This document shows positions 18,710 through 28,049 of a DNA stretch of 64,000 bases, one piece after another. The notes beneath the pieces are model-generated. The model did no database searches and had not been told where the DNA came from. It worked only from the letters and a program-made list of their open reading frames with translations. Origin of the DNA: Marinomonas piezotolerans (GTDB lineage Bacteria > Pseudomonadota > Gammaproteobacteria > Pseudomonadales > Marinomonadaceae). Location of the stretch: positions 558,001 through 622,000 of the forward strand of contig NZ_QKRA01000002.1 of the NCBI RefSeq assembly GCF_003362755.1. Reading direction: 5' to 3'. Each line of letters starts with the position of its first letter. Positions within the stretch are counted from its first letter, which is position 1. The position numbers were made by a program, and so were the translations under genes.

Positions 18710-19084
18710 ATGAATCTTGCCGGTTCGGTGTTATATGTTGCGGACATCCCAAAAAGCGTCGCGTTTTATCGAGATCTTTTCGAGCGGGAACCTGCCCATT
18801 TAGGGGATGTTTTTGCTTTGTTTGAATTGGAAGGGGGCCAATTGCGTCTTTGGCAACAAGAAGACGTCGAGCCTGCGGTACCTGATGCAGGCAAGTTAGG
18901 TACAAAAGGCGGCTGTGAATTGGCTTTTGGTACAGGTGGTGAAGAGGCGTTGCAACGCCTATTCGATAAAGTGACCACTATGGCTGATGTGATACAGGCT
19001 CCGCGTCAACTGTCGTTTGGTAAAGCCTTCACAGCGCTTGATCCAGATGGTCATCGGTTACGCTTTATGCACGTAGAAAGGTAG
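18710..19084 (+). CDS. VOC-superfamily (glyoxalase/bleomycin-resistance/dioxygenase-like) protein
   Basis: 124 aa with the two beta-alpha-beta-beta-beta modules of the vicinal oxygen chelate fold: VLYVADIPKSVAFYRDLF at the start and AFTALDPDGHRLRFMH at the end. Strong SD AAAGGAG before the ATG. Many such single-domain proteins have no assigned reaction; metal ligands can only partly be read, so enzyme versus binding protein is open. Likely regulated by the YafY-type protein just upstream. Confidence 0.85.
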   Translation: MNLAGSVLYVADIPKSVAFYRDLFEREPAHLGDVFALFELEGGQLRLWQQEDVEPAVPDAGKLGTKGGCELAFGTGGEEALQRLFDKVTTMADVIQAPRQLSFGKAFTALDPDGHRLRFMHVER

Positions 19085-19130
19085 ACGATTAGGCGTTGCC
19101 TGTGGGGAGTATCGCGCTAGCGGTGCTTCC

Positions 19131-19286
19131 CTAATCTCTTCGCTCTAAGACGGCTTTCTGACGTTTACATCGCTCAGAACAGAACTTAACGTGAGGCCAA
19201 TCACGCTCCCATTTTTTGCGCCATGCGAAGGTTCGCTCGCAGACTGGGCATATTTTCTCAGGTAAATGGGGTTTCTTATGTGCCAT
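19131..19286 (-). CDS. DUF2256 zinc-ribbon-like small protein
   Basis: 51-aa gene. It begins [16 protein letters not shown] and contains two Cys pairs, CPVC (13-16) and CSERC (36-40), with the conserved WRKKW between, which is the DUF2256 pattern. An SD (GAGGAA) stands 4-7 nt before the ATG at 19286. Only 18 bp separate it from the stop of the photolyase upstream, so the two are one transcription unit. DUF2256 genes are repeatedly found beside photolyase/cryptochrome genes. Its biochemical role is unknown; a zinc- or Fe-S-binding helper is conceivable. Confidence 0.9.
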   Translation of the reverse strand: MAHKKPHLPEKICPVCERTFAWRKKWERDWPHVKFCSERCKRQKAVLERRD

Positions 19287-19304
19287 GTCTTCCTCTGCCA
19301 CAAA

Positions 19305-20774
19305 TCATCGTCTGGATTGCATGCCGTGGCGCTGCAACACGTTTTTGCTGGCGCTGCGCACATCGCTGCGACTGCGGAAGCTCCATAAACGCTCGCGAGC
19401 GGCTTTTGCCGCACTGTCTAAATCGACCATAGGGAATGGGTAATCGTCGCCCAGTTTGAAGTCGTTGAAGATGGCTTCCATAGGCGGTTGTTTCCAAGGT
19501 TCGTGCAGGTATTCATCGGGTAAGTGCTCTAGCTCGTGACACCAGCGACGAATGAACACGCCGTCAGCGTCTTTTTCCATGGATTGTTTGATTGGGTTGT
19601 ATAAGCGGATGGTGTTGATCCCTGTGACAGAGGCTTGCATTTGTACCTGTGGATAATGAATACCAGGTTCGAAATCAAGAAAGTACTGCGCTAGGGGTAA
19701 GCTGGCTTCTCGCCAGTGAATGTTCATATGGTGCGTCATAAAGCTAATCAGCATCGCCCGCATACGGAAATTGATGTAACCCGTTTCTTTCAGGCAACGC
19801 ATACACGCGTCGATTAACGGAATGCCTGTTTGGCCGGCCTGAAAGCGTTCAATGTCGTCTGCGACCTGATTATCGGTGCGATAGCCAAAGGCCTGATACG
19901 CGCTGTTTTGAGGTAGAAACTCCATTTGGCAGTCACGCTCGAACTTTTGCATAAAGTGACAGTGCCAATGAATACGGGATAAAAAGGCGCGCATTGGTTT
20001 CTTCCAGCCATATGGCGCGTCTTGCAGAAAGGCTTTGGTGGCTTGGTATACCTGTCGAACGCTGAGATTCCCCCATGCTAAATAGGGCGATAAACGGGAG
20101 CAATGCTCTTGGCTCAAGCTCGGGCTGGAGATGCCTTTTTGATAGCCTTTACCACGGGTACTAAAAAAGCTGCTCATTATTTCTCTGGCGGCTTTTGGAC
20201 CTCCCTGCTGAAATTCTGCAGTGACGGTCGTATACGCTGGGTCAAGTTCGGGAGGTTGGTAGTCTTCCAGTGCTACCGGCTGCAAACGAGACCAATCTGG
20301 TGTTACTTGCTTCCCCTCCATCACGTGATACCAATGTTTACGCCAATCAATAGACTGCGTCGAACCACGGATGACCGCGCCCGTTGCGAATTCGTGCCAT
20401 GCAATATTCTGTTCTGCTAACCAAGCTTTGACGTCTAAATCGCGATCAAATGTATTTTTCAAGCCGATTTCTTGATGGCTATAGAGTGCTTGAATCTCAA
20501 ATTGTTGATGCAAAAAAATGAGCAGACGGATCATGTCTTGGTTAAAGATCCAAATGCGAGCATGGAAGCGAACCAGTTGTTGATTAAGATCGTCAAGAGA
20601 TTGGCACACAAAGCGCCAATGTCTCGCCGTATAGTGTTCATCTGCGAGTAGCATCGGCTCAAAGTTATATAGCATTAACGTGGGATAAGGTGAATCAAAC
20701 GCTGCCGCTAAGGGCTCGTGGTCCGATAACCGTAAGTCACGTTTGAACCATACCACATTGATTTTTGTGCGCAT
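19305..20774 (-). CDS. Photolyase/cryptochrome-family FAD protein
   Basis: 489 aa from the ATG at 20774, which has GAGG 6 nt upstream; a TTG at 20786 would add four residues. N-terminal photolyase alpha/beta domain opens with VVWFKRDLRLSDHEPL. The FAD domain contains TGIPLIDACMRCLKETGYINFRMRAM. The usual ASNNGGWQW block of CPD photolyases is replaced by a QVQMQASVTGINTIRLYNP type block, placing it in the divergent subfamily that pairs with DUF2256. It probably repairs UV lesions with light or acts as a blue-light photoreceptor; which one cannot be decided from sequence. Confidence 0.88.
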   Translation of the reverse strand: MRTKINVVWFKRDLRLSDHEPLAAAFDSPYPTLMLYNFEPMLLADEHYTARHWRFVCQSLDDLNQQLVRFHARIWIFNQDMIRLLIFLHQQFEIQALYSHQEIGLKNTFDRDLDVKAWLAEQNIAWHEFATGAVIRGSTQSIDWRKHWYHVMEGKQVTPDWSRLQPVALEDYQPPELDPAYTTVTAEFQQGGPKAAREIMSSFFSTRGKGYQKGISSPSLSQEHCSRLSPYLAWGNLSVRQVYQATKAFLQDAPYGWKKPMRAFLSRIHWHCHFMQKFERDCQMEFLPQNSAYQAFGYRTDNQVADDIERFQAGQTGIPLIDACMRCLKETGYINFRMRAMLISFMTHHMNIHWREASLPLAQYFLDFEPGIHYPQVQMQASVTGINTIRLYNPIKQSMEKDADGVFIRRWCHELEHLPDEYLHEPWKQPPMEAIFNDFKLGDDYPFPMVDLDSAAKAARERLWSFRSRSDVRSASKNVLQRHGMQSRR

Positions 20775-20870
20775 TCGGATCCTCAATCACTCCTAGCGAG
20801 TTTGATTCAATACGTCCGCAATGCTGTCTTGGATTGGTGCTTGATACGCTAATCAAGCAGAGGAGGGAAG

Positions 20871-20902
20871 TGCGCCAAAAGATGTCGTAATCCTTTGGCG
20901 CA
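20871..20902 (-). terminator. Hairpin downstream of the phytase-like gene
   Basis: TGCGCCAAA (20871-20879) pairs perfectly with TTTGGCGCA (20894-20902). It lies just 3' of the gene ending at 20911. There is only a weak pyrimidine tract after it on the minus strand, so termination efficiency is uncertain. Confidence 0.5.
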
Positions 20903-20910
20903 TCGTATCT

Positions 20911-22323
20911 CTAAAGCAAATCGGCTTTAATGATATAAAGTTGGTTAGCATCAACTTGGTCTGTACTTAGGTACTTTTGCTCAAGTTGACCATTTGTCGA
21001 CCACGTAGCAAAGTCGTCGTCGTTAAGGACGCCCAAATGATGGTGGTCAATGACCCATAGACCTTCCATTTTGTCATGTGGGTAAGACACTTCTTTGACC
21101 ATATCGACGACTAACGATTTACTCACAGGTTGGATGCCATATTGGGCCAAAGCGGACCAGCCATTTTGCTGTGCATATTGCTCTAAGGTTAGGCCCTCAA
21201 TCATCAAACCATGGTTCGGATCGCGTTTAACGGAATCCGATAGTGCCACCTGAGACAAGGGTGTTCCGGTGCTTAGGTCGATGCGGTATACGTGTTTTTG
21301 GGCGTTAGGGTTCGCCTTTTTGGGACCACCGAGCAGAAAGCTGCCATCTCGCTCAATGACTAAAAACTGATCCTGAGTCAACGCGGCGATTTCGGAGTTT
21401 GAGTTTTCATTTTTTTCTTGGCGATACAGATATTGTTCGGTGTCGCCAGTTTTCAAATTGACGGTCACAATACGTGTTAAGTTGCCTTTCTGAGCCGCTT
21501 TATCCGGGTTCTTCATTGTGGACTGCATGATGCCGACGAGTGTTGTTTCATCGGGTGTAATAGCAAGCCCTTCCATGCCGCGGTTGGCTCGACGATGTTG
21601 AAAGACGGCAGGTAAGTAATGGGTGTTACGAGCATCTGCTTGGAACGCATTGATACGGCCGATCTCGATGCCGTTAGCATCATAATGAACGATGTGTGGA
21701 CCGTATTCGTCGCTGATCCAGAAGCTACCATCTTTCAGCGCGACCAATCCTTCGCCATCTAATCCATAGTCATCCAGTTTAATGGGGTTACTTTGTTGGT
21801 TATAAGGTTGGCTATCGTCCATGAGTACTGGCATACCATTAGCGTGATAAGGCGTTTCACCTGTTCCGCCCAATGCTGAAGAATTAGGTAAGCCTGAGAT
21901 CAAAGTACCATCTGGACGGTGCAGCAAGATCTGCTTCACGAGGGAGACTTGTCCGTCGTCAGCGACCTCAAACAAACCAATACGGGGCGTGTAGTCGGCA
22001 ACTGGGAAAGTTTTTCCTTTGCCGTAATCACCCGTGTAATTGGCATTTGGGCCGCGGTCCGTTAATGCATAAAACTGATTGGATCGCGTTGGATGAGCGG
22101 TCATCGCTGAGCCAAACCCACCATTGCGCACTTCAAAGGTTTCGTTGGTTTTTCCGTCTACTAAATCATCTCGCAAGACAGAGTACGGTAGTGTTGTGCC
22201 GCTTTTTGGGAAGTCATCTAAGAAGCTAAGAGGCTGCTCGGAAGAGGTGGTCGTTTGGCTCATACAGCCTGCTAACACGACGGTAGAGACTAGCCCTACT
22301 AAAATAACTTTGTTCGTAATCAT
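20911..22323 (-). CDS. Esterase-like/phytase-like lipoprotein (PF13449 type)
   Basis: 470 aa from the ATG at 22323 with AAAGG 8 nt upstream (a TTG at 22341 is upstream without SD). A lipoprotein signal ends in LAGC with Cys20. The body is a beta-propeller-like domain with GGFGSAMTAHP, FYALTDRGPNA, FWISDEYGPHIVHYD, RGMEGLAITPD and a C-terminal KMEGLWVIDHH, the recurrent blocks of the esterase-like activity of phytase family. Probably an anchored periplasmic or outer-membrane phosphoesterase-like protein; real substrate unknown. Confidence 0.82.
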   Translation of the reverse strand: MITNKVILVGLVSTVVLAGCMSQTTTSSEQPLSFLDDFPKSGTTLPYSVLRDDLVDGKTNETFEVRNGGFGSAMTAHPTRSNQFYALTDRGPNANYTGDYGKGKTFPVADYTPRIGLFEVADDGQVSLVKQILLHRPDGTLISGLPNSSALGGTGETPYHANGMPVLMDDSQPYNQQSNPIKLDDYGLDGEGLVALKDGSFWISDEYGPHIVHYDANGIEIGRINAFQADARNTHYLPAVFQHRRANRGMEGLAITPDETTLVGIMQSTMKNPDKAAQKGNLTRIVTVNLKTGDTEQYLYRQEKNENSNSEIAALTQDQFLVIERDGSFLLGGPKKANPNAQKHVYRIDLSTGTPLSQVALSDSVKRDPNHGLMIEGLTLEQYAQQNGWSALAQYGIQPVSKSLVVDMVKEVSYPHDKMEGLWVIDHHHLGVLNDDDFATWSTNGQLEQKYLSTDQVDANQLYIIKADLL

Positions 22324-22562
22324 TATTATTGCCTTTAACAACAGTGTTGGGATGTTTCTATAGCGTAGGGCCCAACCATGACGCTTTCATGACCTTTCGG
22401 TCACTTCGCATAAGGCTTTTCATTGATCGATCGGCTTTTGAAGGTAACGAGGAAAGTGGTTTTCTGGAAGCCGTAACGACCCTTTGGGTAGCATGGCATC
22501 ATTATTGCTTTGAAATAGGCTAGATAAATGAAATCAGTAGGATGACTCCCTACAAGGCAAAG

Positions 22563-22613
22563 GCGCCTGAATCCGCAGCTTGACTGGTGCAATGGATTCA
22601 GGCGCTTTTTTTT
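22563..22613 (+). terminator. Strong terminator in front of the sensor-less chemoreceptor
   Basis: Perfect 12-bp stem (22563-22574 with 22594-22605), 19-nt loop, then eight T residues. No plus-strand gene ends upstream. A small GTAGG/CCTAC hairpin precedes it (about 22538-22552). It therefore looks like a leader terminator or the 3' end of a small RNA; see findings. The rest of the 22324-22640 gap shows no coding evidence. Confidence 0.88.
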
Positions 22614-22640
22614 GGGAGTGCCGCTAAAGGAGAGATGGAT

Positions 22641-23774
22641 ATGAAGTGGCTTAGCTACCCAGCATTTTTGTTGCTGCATACATTGGGCATGACAGGTGTT
22701 GTGCGGACCTTGATCGGACTGGTCGTGATGGCCGTGACGATAGAGTGGTGGATGTCATCATGGTTGACGACGGCATGTTGGGCGGTGCTGGCGTATTTTT
22801 CGATCGCAAGTTTATGGTTACTGCGCCAAGAGATCGCCCAGCTACAGGCATATTGTGAGCAGGCCGCCGAGCAGAATGATCAAGCGACTGTTAGTGCGAG
22901 TCACAGTATCTTGTTACAGCCCCTCAATCGCGGGTTTCAGCAATGGTTGAGCCGCGAACAGCGTCAACAACAGCTGCTACAGCAACGTCTTGATGAAATA
23001 TCTCATTCGTCCCATGAGCTCAAACAAAGTGCTGCGCTGGTAACCCGTAATGCTGAAGGGCAAAGCGAGTCAGCGACGGTTGCGGCGGCCGCGGTAGAAG
23101 AGCTGAATGTGAGCATCGTCGAAGTCGCTAACTTAGCAGAACAGTCGCGGCAAACTGGCGTTGTGGCCAGCGAACAGTTGGACGATGGCATCACCCAACT
23201 CACTAATCTGGTGCAACAGGTGTCCGAGATGGCGCAACAGTCTATCGCCACCAATGAACTGATTCGGCAATTAAACAACAACTCACACACGATCAATGAA
23301 ATGTCGGGCACGATCCGCAGCATTGCGGACCAAACCAATCTTTTGGCGCTGAATGCCGCCATCGAAGCAGCACGTGCTGGCGAGAGTGGTCGAGGCTTTG
23401 CGGTCGTGGCTGACGAGGTGCGCCGCTTAGCGCAGCACAGTCAGGAGTCGGCGGGAGAAATTAGCCGCAACATAGATTTGGTGCAAGGGAATATCAGCGA
23501 AGCCACGGTTCAAGTATCAGGGTTGACGGACATGGCGCATCAAAGTGCCGAACGTTCCGAAGCGGTTCGAGCGCTGCTCAGCCAAGTGCAAGCCCATACC
23601 CAGCAACTGACAGGGCAGGTTGATCAAGTCGCGGTCAGTACGGAGCAGCAAGGCAAAGCGGTGGCAGAAATCGCCGAGCTAGCGGACCAAGTACGTCGTG
23701 GGAATGCAGATAACCTGCAAGCAGCCGATCAGGCGCGCACTATCGCTCAACATTTAGCTCAACTAACGGGGTAA
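22641..23774 (+). CDS. Methyl-accepting chemotaxis protein lacking a periplasmic sensor domain
   Basis: 377 aa from ATG 22641 (AAAGGAG with 8-nt spacing; ATG 22635 is too close to the SD). Two transmembrane helices near the N-terminus (about 15-33 and 38-57) are separated by only a few residues, so no ligand-binding domain is present. A coiled linker and a signalling domain with [19 protein letters not shown] follow. The next gene, 5 bp downstream, encodes a membrane NIT-like sensor, so the input may come from that partner. No HAMP is evident. Confidence 0.92.
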   Translation: MKWLSYPAFLLLHTLGMTGVVRTLIGLVVMAVTIEWWMSSWLTTACWAVLAYFSIASLWLLRQEIAQLQAYCEQAAEQNDQATVSASHSILLQPLNRGFQQWLSREQRQQQLLQQRLDEISHSSHELKQSAALVTRNAEGQSESATVAAAAVEELNVSIVEVANLAEQSRQTGVVASEQLDDGITQLTNLVQQVSEMAQQSIATNELIRQLNNNSHTINEMSGTIRSIADQTNLLALNAAIEAARAGESGRGFAVVADEVRRLAQHSQESAGEISRNIDLVQGNISEATVQVSGLTDMAHQSAERSEAVRALLSQVQAHTQQLTGQVDQVAVSTEQQGKAVAEIAELADQVRRGNADNLQAADQARTIAQHLAQLTG

Positions 23775-23779
23775 CTATT

Positions 23780-24634
23780 ATGGATAATATGTATGAACTG
23801 TCGATCCTACTTCTAGTTCTGTTGCTTCTGGCTGCAGTGTTTTTCGTCTTGCATCAGCGACTTAAGCGCAAGGCGCGCCGACATATTCAGTCGAACATTC
23901 AGCAACTGGCGTTGCTAAGAGGCCTGATTGCCGGATTTCAACGGCACCGAGGGTTGAGTAACGCGTTGCTTTGTGGCGACACCAGTATGGTTAAGGAGCT
24001 TGAATCCACAAGACAGACGTTGGATCAGAAGATTAGCGCCGCTCAATCTCAGCAAACGACATTTCGAGACGCATGGAACAGTTTGATTGATCATTGGTCC
24101 CGCTTGCGAGAAGGCCATAAAAATGACCCCGCCAACAATTTAAAACAGCATAATTTGATAATCCGTCACTGCATCTTTTTGATGGAAGATGTAGCAGGGG
24201 AGATCGATCTAACCCAAGGTCAAACGGAGCTAGAGTATTTGTCATGCATCTGGCACGAAGTGATTCAAGCGGCAGAATGGGCAGGGCAAGCTCGCGCAAT
24301 GGGCACCGGTATCGCCGCTGCAGGGCATAGCAGCGCAGAGCAACGGGTCAGGATGCAGTTTCTATATCAGAAGATTGAGGGGCTTTCTGGTAAGGCGTTT
24401 GCCACCTTGCAACAACATACTACGAATAACCCCCAAGCGACCGCATTTCGACTGCAGCACAGTGAGCAAGTCGTGACAAACTTTTTATGCTGCATCAAAC
24501 AAGAGTTGCTGGGGTTGGAGTCACCCAAGATTGCCGCGAAAGCCTATTTCCAACAGGCCACCCAATCCATCGATGAACTGCTCGGATTAGTGGATGTTGC
24601 GTTGGAGCATTTGCAGTCACGGCAACAAAGGTAA
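23780..24634 (+). CDS. Membrane-anchored NIT-like (nitrate/nitrite-sensing fold) protein
   Basis: 284 aa. One N-terminal transmembrane helix (about 6-25) and then an all-helical domain. FQRHRGLSNALLCGD (about 53-67) resembles the QKERGLS motif of NIT domains, and EWAGQARAMGTGIAAAG (about 165-182) resembles their second conserved helix. NIT domains normally sit in receptors and antiterminators that sense nitrate or nitrite. Here it is a separate gene only 5 bp after a chemoreceptor without sensor. The ligand is not known, and the assignment is by motif only. Confidence 0.66.
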   Translation: MDNMYELSILLLVLLLLAAVFFVLHQRLKRKARRHIQSNIQQLALLRGLIAGFQRHRGLSNALLCGDTSMVKELESTRQTLDQKISAAQSQQTTFRDAWNSLIDHWSRLREGHKNDPANNLKQHNLIIRHCIFLMEDVAGEIDLTQGQTELEYLSCIWHEVIQAAEWAGQARAMGTGIAAAGHSSAEQRVRMQFLYQKIEGLSGKAFATLQQHTTNNPQATAFRLQHSEQVVTNFLCCIKQELLGLESPKIAAKAYFQQATQSIDELLGLVDVALEHLQSRQQR

Positions 24635-24670
24635 AGCAGTATACCCCGCAATGATATTGGCAGGTTTGTG

Positions 24671-24702
24671 AACCTATCCCGCGCTAAGGCGCAGGATAGG
24701 TT
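24671..24702. terminator. Hairpin between two convergent genes
   Basis: AACCTATCC (24671-24679) pairs with GGATAGGTT (24694-24702) with inner CGC/GCG pairing. It overlaps the last codons of the lipoprotein gene. T-tracts are weak on both sides, so it may be only a partial bidirectional terminator. Confidence 0.45.
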
Positions 24703-26237
24703 GGTTTGTTGTAACCCCTGCCTGCAATGGCTTCCATAATAGTAGAGTAAGTCGTTGTACCTACGGTTTTGTCCATGAGATCAATTGATACTGACACATC
24801 CGATTCATCGGTGAGCGCATCGGTGTCAGGGATGCCGTTGGTTACGTCTATGTCTTTGTCGTATACAAATCCGCTGCCTGCGGCGTATGTACAAGAATTA
24901 GTCGGTGCATAGGTAATATTGCTTGAGGCCGCGCTACTGAGTTCATAGCGTTGGTCGGTCGCGTCATAGGTCAGGAATTGGCGCTGGGCGTAGTCATGCC
25001 GAGTGGCTGTTTGTCCAGGCCCCGCCCAGTTACAGTAAAAGCCAAGGATGTCCCCTGAGGTCGAATTCTGAACCTGATCGCCGTATCCATAGTAGGCTTC
25101 GCCATTGTTGTTATTGCTATTGAGGCCAACAAATAAGATCCGCGCTGCACTATCATTGTCTCCTGCTTGCCAGGTGTACGCATAAGAGCCGCTCATGTCA
25201 GATTTGTCGAAATCAGACGTTAGGATGGTGAAGTTGTTTTTCCAAGCGCTGTTCGGCGCGACATGTTTAAGTGTCATGCCTGTGATCGATTCCGATAAGC
25301 CATCTTGATCATGGCCACATAAGCCTGCATAGCGGTGCTGAAAGTTGATGTCATCGCCATTACGTTTGTAATGCAACGAGCCATTATTGGTCGTACTAGA
25401 GCCCCCATGGGTATCAGCCGTGCAGTTACCGGACGGGTTGAAGTAGTCATCCATTTTGTAATTAATGACGCCTTCATAAGCGGAATTCGAGGTGCCTGGA
25501 TGATGCTCCATCGACAACGAGATGGTTTGAGGTGTGGTCGCGCCGGTAGGCGGTGTTGGATCTGTGTATTCAAGGACTAATGTGTACGACCAAACCCCCG
25601 TAGCGCTTTTGGCCAATGTTGCTGTTGTGACACTGATACTGCTCGGTAGTCGGGCGTCCAACTCAGATGTTAAGGAAATACTATTGCCCGCTGTCGGAAG
25701 AGAGATGCCATTTGCTGAGGCCGTTGCCACCATGCCTGCGAAACTGACCATAGACATAAAGACTCGGCTCGCCGCGCCTTTCATTTGAGAGTTCAATTGG
25801 GCCGCCGCACATGCTTCGGTGGTTGTACCGTTGGCAGCGGTCCAAATCCCAACATCGCCAGAAGGGAGAGCAGGGAATGATCGATCGGTTAGATCCGCTG
25901 CGTCCGTGCCGTCTGGATGGTTGTCGTAAGCCACTGGTGGACCGAAGCATTCGGCATCGACGACGTCACCAAAGAAATAGGCAGGATCAAAGCGACTACT
26001 AAAGGTGGCCGCCGCTTCACCTGCGTCTTCCACTGCCTCAGACGCTTCTTTAAAACTGGCTCCATCCGATAGCTTGCTGGCTGAGACACGCTGAGTCGGC
26101 GATGTCACCATCATTCCGGTCGGGAAAATACCGTTCAGAGCGTCCTTCGTTGAGCTGGCGCTGGTGTCAGAATCTGAATCGCTGTTACAGCCTGCAATGG
26201 CGGCCGTTATCGCGAGGTAAATAACGGTTTTTTTCAT
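24684..26237 (-). CDS. Large lipoprotein of unknown function
   Basis: 517 aa with a lipoprotein signal whose lipobox is IAGC (Cys17), followed by a Ser/Asp-rich tether (NSDSDSDTSASS). The rest is Thr/Ser/Gly/Asn-rich with many predicted beta strands and scattered paired cysteines (for example GNCTADTHGG, GLCGHDQDG, GFYCNWAG, NSCTYAAG), consistent with an exported disulfide-bonded protein. I recognise no family. Asp after the lipid Cys is absent (Asn-Ser), so outer-membrane sorting is expected by the E. coli rule. It is monocistronic and converges with the NIT-like gene. Confidence 0.75.
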   Translation of the reverse strand: MKKTVIYLAITAAIAGCNSDSDSDTSASSTKDALNGIFPTGMMVTSPTQRVSASKLSDGASFKEASEAVEDAGEAAATFSSRFDPAYFFGDVVDAECFGPPVAYDNHPDGTDAADLTDRSFPALPSGDVGIWTAANGTTTEACAAAQLNSQMKGAASRVFMSMVSFAGMVATASANGISLPTAGNSISLTSELDARLPSSISVTTATLAKSATGVWSYTLVLEYTDPTPPTGATTPQTISLSMEHHPGTSNSAYEGVINYKMDDYFNPSGNCTADTHGGSSTTNNGSLHYKRNGDDINFQHRYAGLCGHDQDGLSESITGMTLKHVAPNSAWKNNFTILTSDFDKSDMSGSYAYTWQAGDNDSAARILFVGLNSNNNNGEAYYGYGDQVQNSTSGDILGFYCNWAGPGQTATRHDYAQRQFLTYDATDQRYELSSAASSNITYAPTNSCTYAAGSGFVYDKDIDVTNGIPDTDALTDESDVSVSIDLMDKTVGTTTYSTIMEAIAGRGYNKPTYPAP

Positions 26238-26516
26238 CTTTCTCTCCCTTTGTGCACGCTTGGTTTTTTTCTATATTAGTCCCTTTATCGACGAAGATGT
26301 GGCTTTCTTCAGTATTATTGATGGTTTTTATAGGATTTTTTGATCTTAGTTTATGGTTTAGATGAGGCTCTTTGTGCACAATTTAGTCTTGGGGTGGCGT
26401 TATCAGTACGTTTTGGTACAGAGTCCATTTACGTTCAACGTCCGCCTATGTTCACTGCCATAAAAGCCATTTTCTGAATGATGACGAGTGCTTCAAGTTG
26501 GATTTTTATCTGCCAA

Positions 26517-27305
26517 TTAGCTTTTTCTAGTGGTGGTAGGAGGGCTGGTTAAACGGCCTTGGTACTGTTTGGGTGTGGCGGCGGTGAAATGGACAAAGTG
26601 CTTGTGAAACTGGCTTTGGTCTTGATAGCCAACCAGTAAGGCGACCTCAATCAGAGGCATACCTTGTGCGATAAACTGTTTGGCCAGCTCGATGCGCTGG
26701 TTATGCCGCAGTGCGAGCGGGGATAAGCCTGTCTGACGTTTAATGGCCCGAATAAACCCTTCCTGACTCATGCCTTGTTCCGCGGCCAGAGCCTGAATGC
26801 TCTGCTCACTTTGAGTAATCCGGTCTAAATGGCGTGGCGAGGCGGGGGTAAGATCTCCCGCGTGTTGGATGATTGCAGTGAGGGGGGTGAGGTCATCATA
26901 TTGAGGGTTAGAGAAGTCGTCTAACCATGCTTTGAGCGAGGCAAAAAGCGTTGCATCGCGCAGGACATGCTGTTTGGTTGTAAATACCATCTGGTCCGGA
27001 TTTGCGTTGAGTACTTCGACACACCACTGTTGATCAATATACAACATGTGATAACTGCGGTGACCCGTTTTAGGATTGCAGGCATGTGCGCAATGCGGTG
27101 GGATCAGCACCATGTCGCCCGCCTGTAGGTGGTATTCGCTACCGTTAATGGTGCTCCGAGTAGTCCCCTCTAGCACAACGCCCAATGAAACGGTCTCATG
27201 CTGATGCGTTTTATACGCTAAGCCACTGTTGAACGTGGAGCGCAGCGTTAAAAAGGGCAAGCGAGGGTGGTCGATAAAGTGTTGTTCCTGCCGTGAAGGC
27301 ACCAT
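26517..27305 (-). CDS. AraC-family transcriptional regulator, divergent from a LysE exporter
   Basis: 262 aa. Cupin-like AraC_binding domain about 10-145 (YKTHQHETVSLGVVLEG, AGDMVLIPPHCAHACNP), then the double HTH about 165-255 (GFIRAIKRQTGLSPLALRHNQRI, LLVGYQDQSQFHKHFVHFTAATPKQYQ). It resembles the AraC at 6772 in design. It is transcribed away from a LysE-type gene with 117 bp between them, the normal layout for a regulator controlling an efflux gene. Effector unknown. The gap 26238-26516 shows no recognisable element. Confidence 0.88.
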   Translation of the reverse strand: MVPSRQEQHFIDHPRLPFLTLRSTFNSGLAYKTHQHETVSLGVVLEGTTRSTINGSEYHLQAGDMVLIPPHCAHACNPKTGHRSYHMLYIDQQWCVEVLNANPDQMVFTTKQHVLRDATLFASLKAWLDDFSNPQYDDLTPLTAIIQHAGDLTPASPRHLDRITQSEQSIQALAAEQGMSQEGFIRAIKRQTGLSPLALRHNQRIELAKQFIAQGMPLIEVALLVGYQDQSQFHKHFVHFTAATPKQYQGRLTSPPTTTRKS

Positions 27306-27422
27306 TCTCTGTTCATCCTCTCTGGGTTATGAATGAGTGACGCATTAAGCAGGGTCAATTTCTGACAATCATTACTGAATGCGATTTCTTATGATGCCGT
27401 CTCTGACACGGAGACCGCAAAT

Positions 27423-28049
27423 ATGATTGAACAGTTTATTCCGCAAACCTTTTTCGTGCTAGCACTGGCGCATTGGTTAGCGTTGTTGAGCCCTGGCCAA
27501 GACTTTGTCCTTCTTATTACCCAGACATTACGCTTTGGTCACCAACGAAGTCGTTACGCAGTCATTGGCATTGCGTTGGGAAATTTACTGTATATCGCCT
27601 TGGTGATCGTTGTTGGTGCCACGCTACGAGAATACCCCATGATATTTAATGTGATTCAATGGCTGGGGGTAGTGTATTTGGCATGGATCGGCGTCAATCT
27701 ATTGCGCGCGCAGCCAGCTTTGATGGAGGTGACGGTAACTCGTACGCGGTTGTCGAATCGTTGGCATACCTTTTTTCTTGGACTGGGGTCGGCGGTTCTG
27801 AATCCCAAAAATGCATTGTTCTATTTAAGCTTAATGAGTTCAATCTTAGGAGAGCAGGCAACCGTGCTACAGCAAACCGTCGCGGGTGTATGGATGTTCC
27901 TCGTTGTGCTTGTTTGGGATTGGGTGTTGGTGCTTTGGATCGCTCAACCCGCGTTTCGTCAACGTGTACAGCGCTATTTACATTGGCTAGAGCGGGTTTG
28001 CGGTGGGATATTTATTGGTTTAGCGGCGGTGTTAGCGGTTTGGCGCTAA
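27423..28049 (+). CDS. LysE/RhtB-family translocator
   Basis: 208 aa, about six membrane segments. LSPGQDFVLLITQTLRFG (about 23-40) corresponds to the PGP motif region and LNPKNALFYLSL (about 125-136) to the second motif. Predicted amino-acid or homoserine/threonine-type exporter. Its 3' end overlaps the convergent SDR gene by 18 bp, so antisense interference is possible. Probable target of the divergent AraC regulator. Confidence 0.87.
   Translation: MIEQFIPQTFFVLALAHWLALLSPGQDFVLLITQTLRFGHQRSRYAVIGIALGNLLYIALVIVVGATLREYPMIFNVIQWLGVVYLAWIGVNLLRAQPALMEVTVTRTRLSNRWHTFFLGLGSAVLNPKNALFYLSLMSSILGEQATVLQQTVAGVWMFLVVLVWDWVLVLWIAQPAFRQRVQRYLHWLERVCGGIFIGLAAVLAVWR

Noticed and set aside
19305-20300. 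Long frames antisense to the photolyase and other genes
   Set aside because: They are high-GC shadow frames of well-recognised genes with no SD or family pattern.
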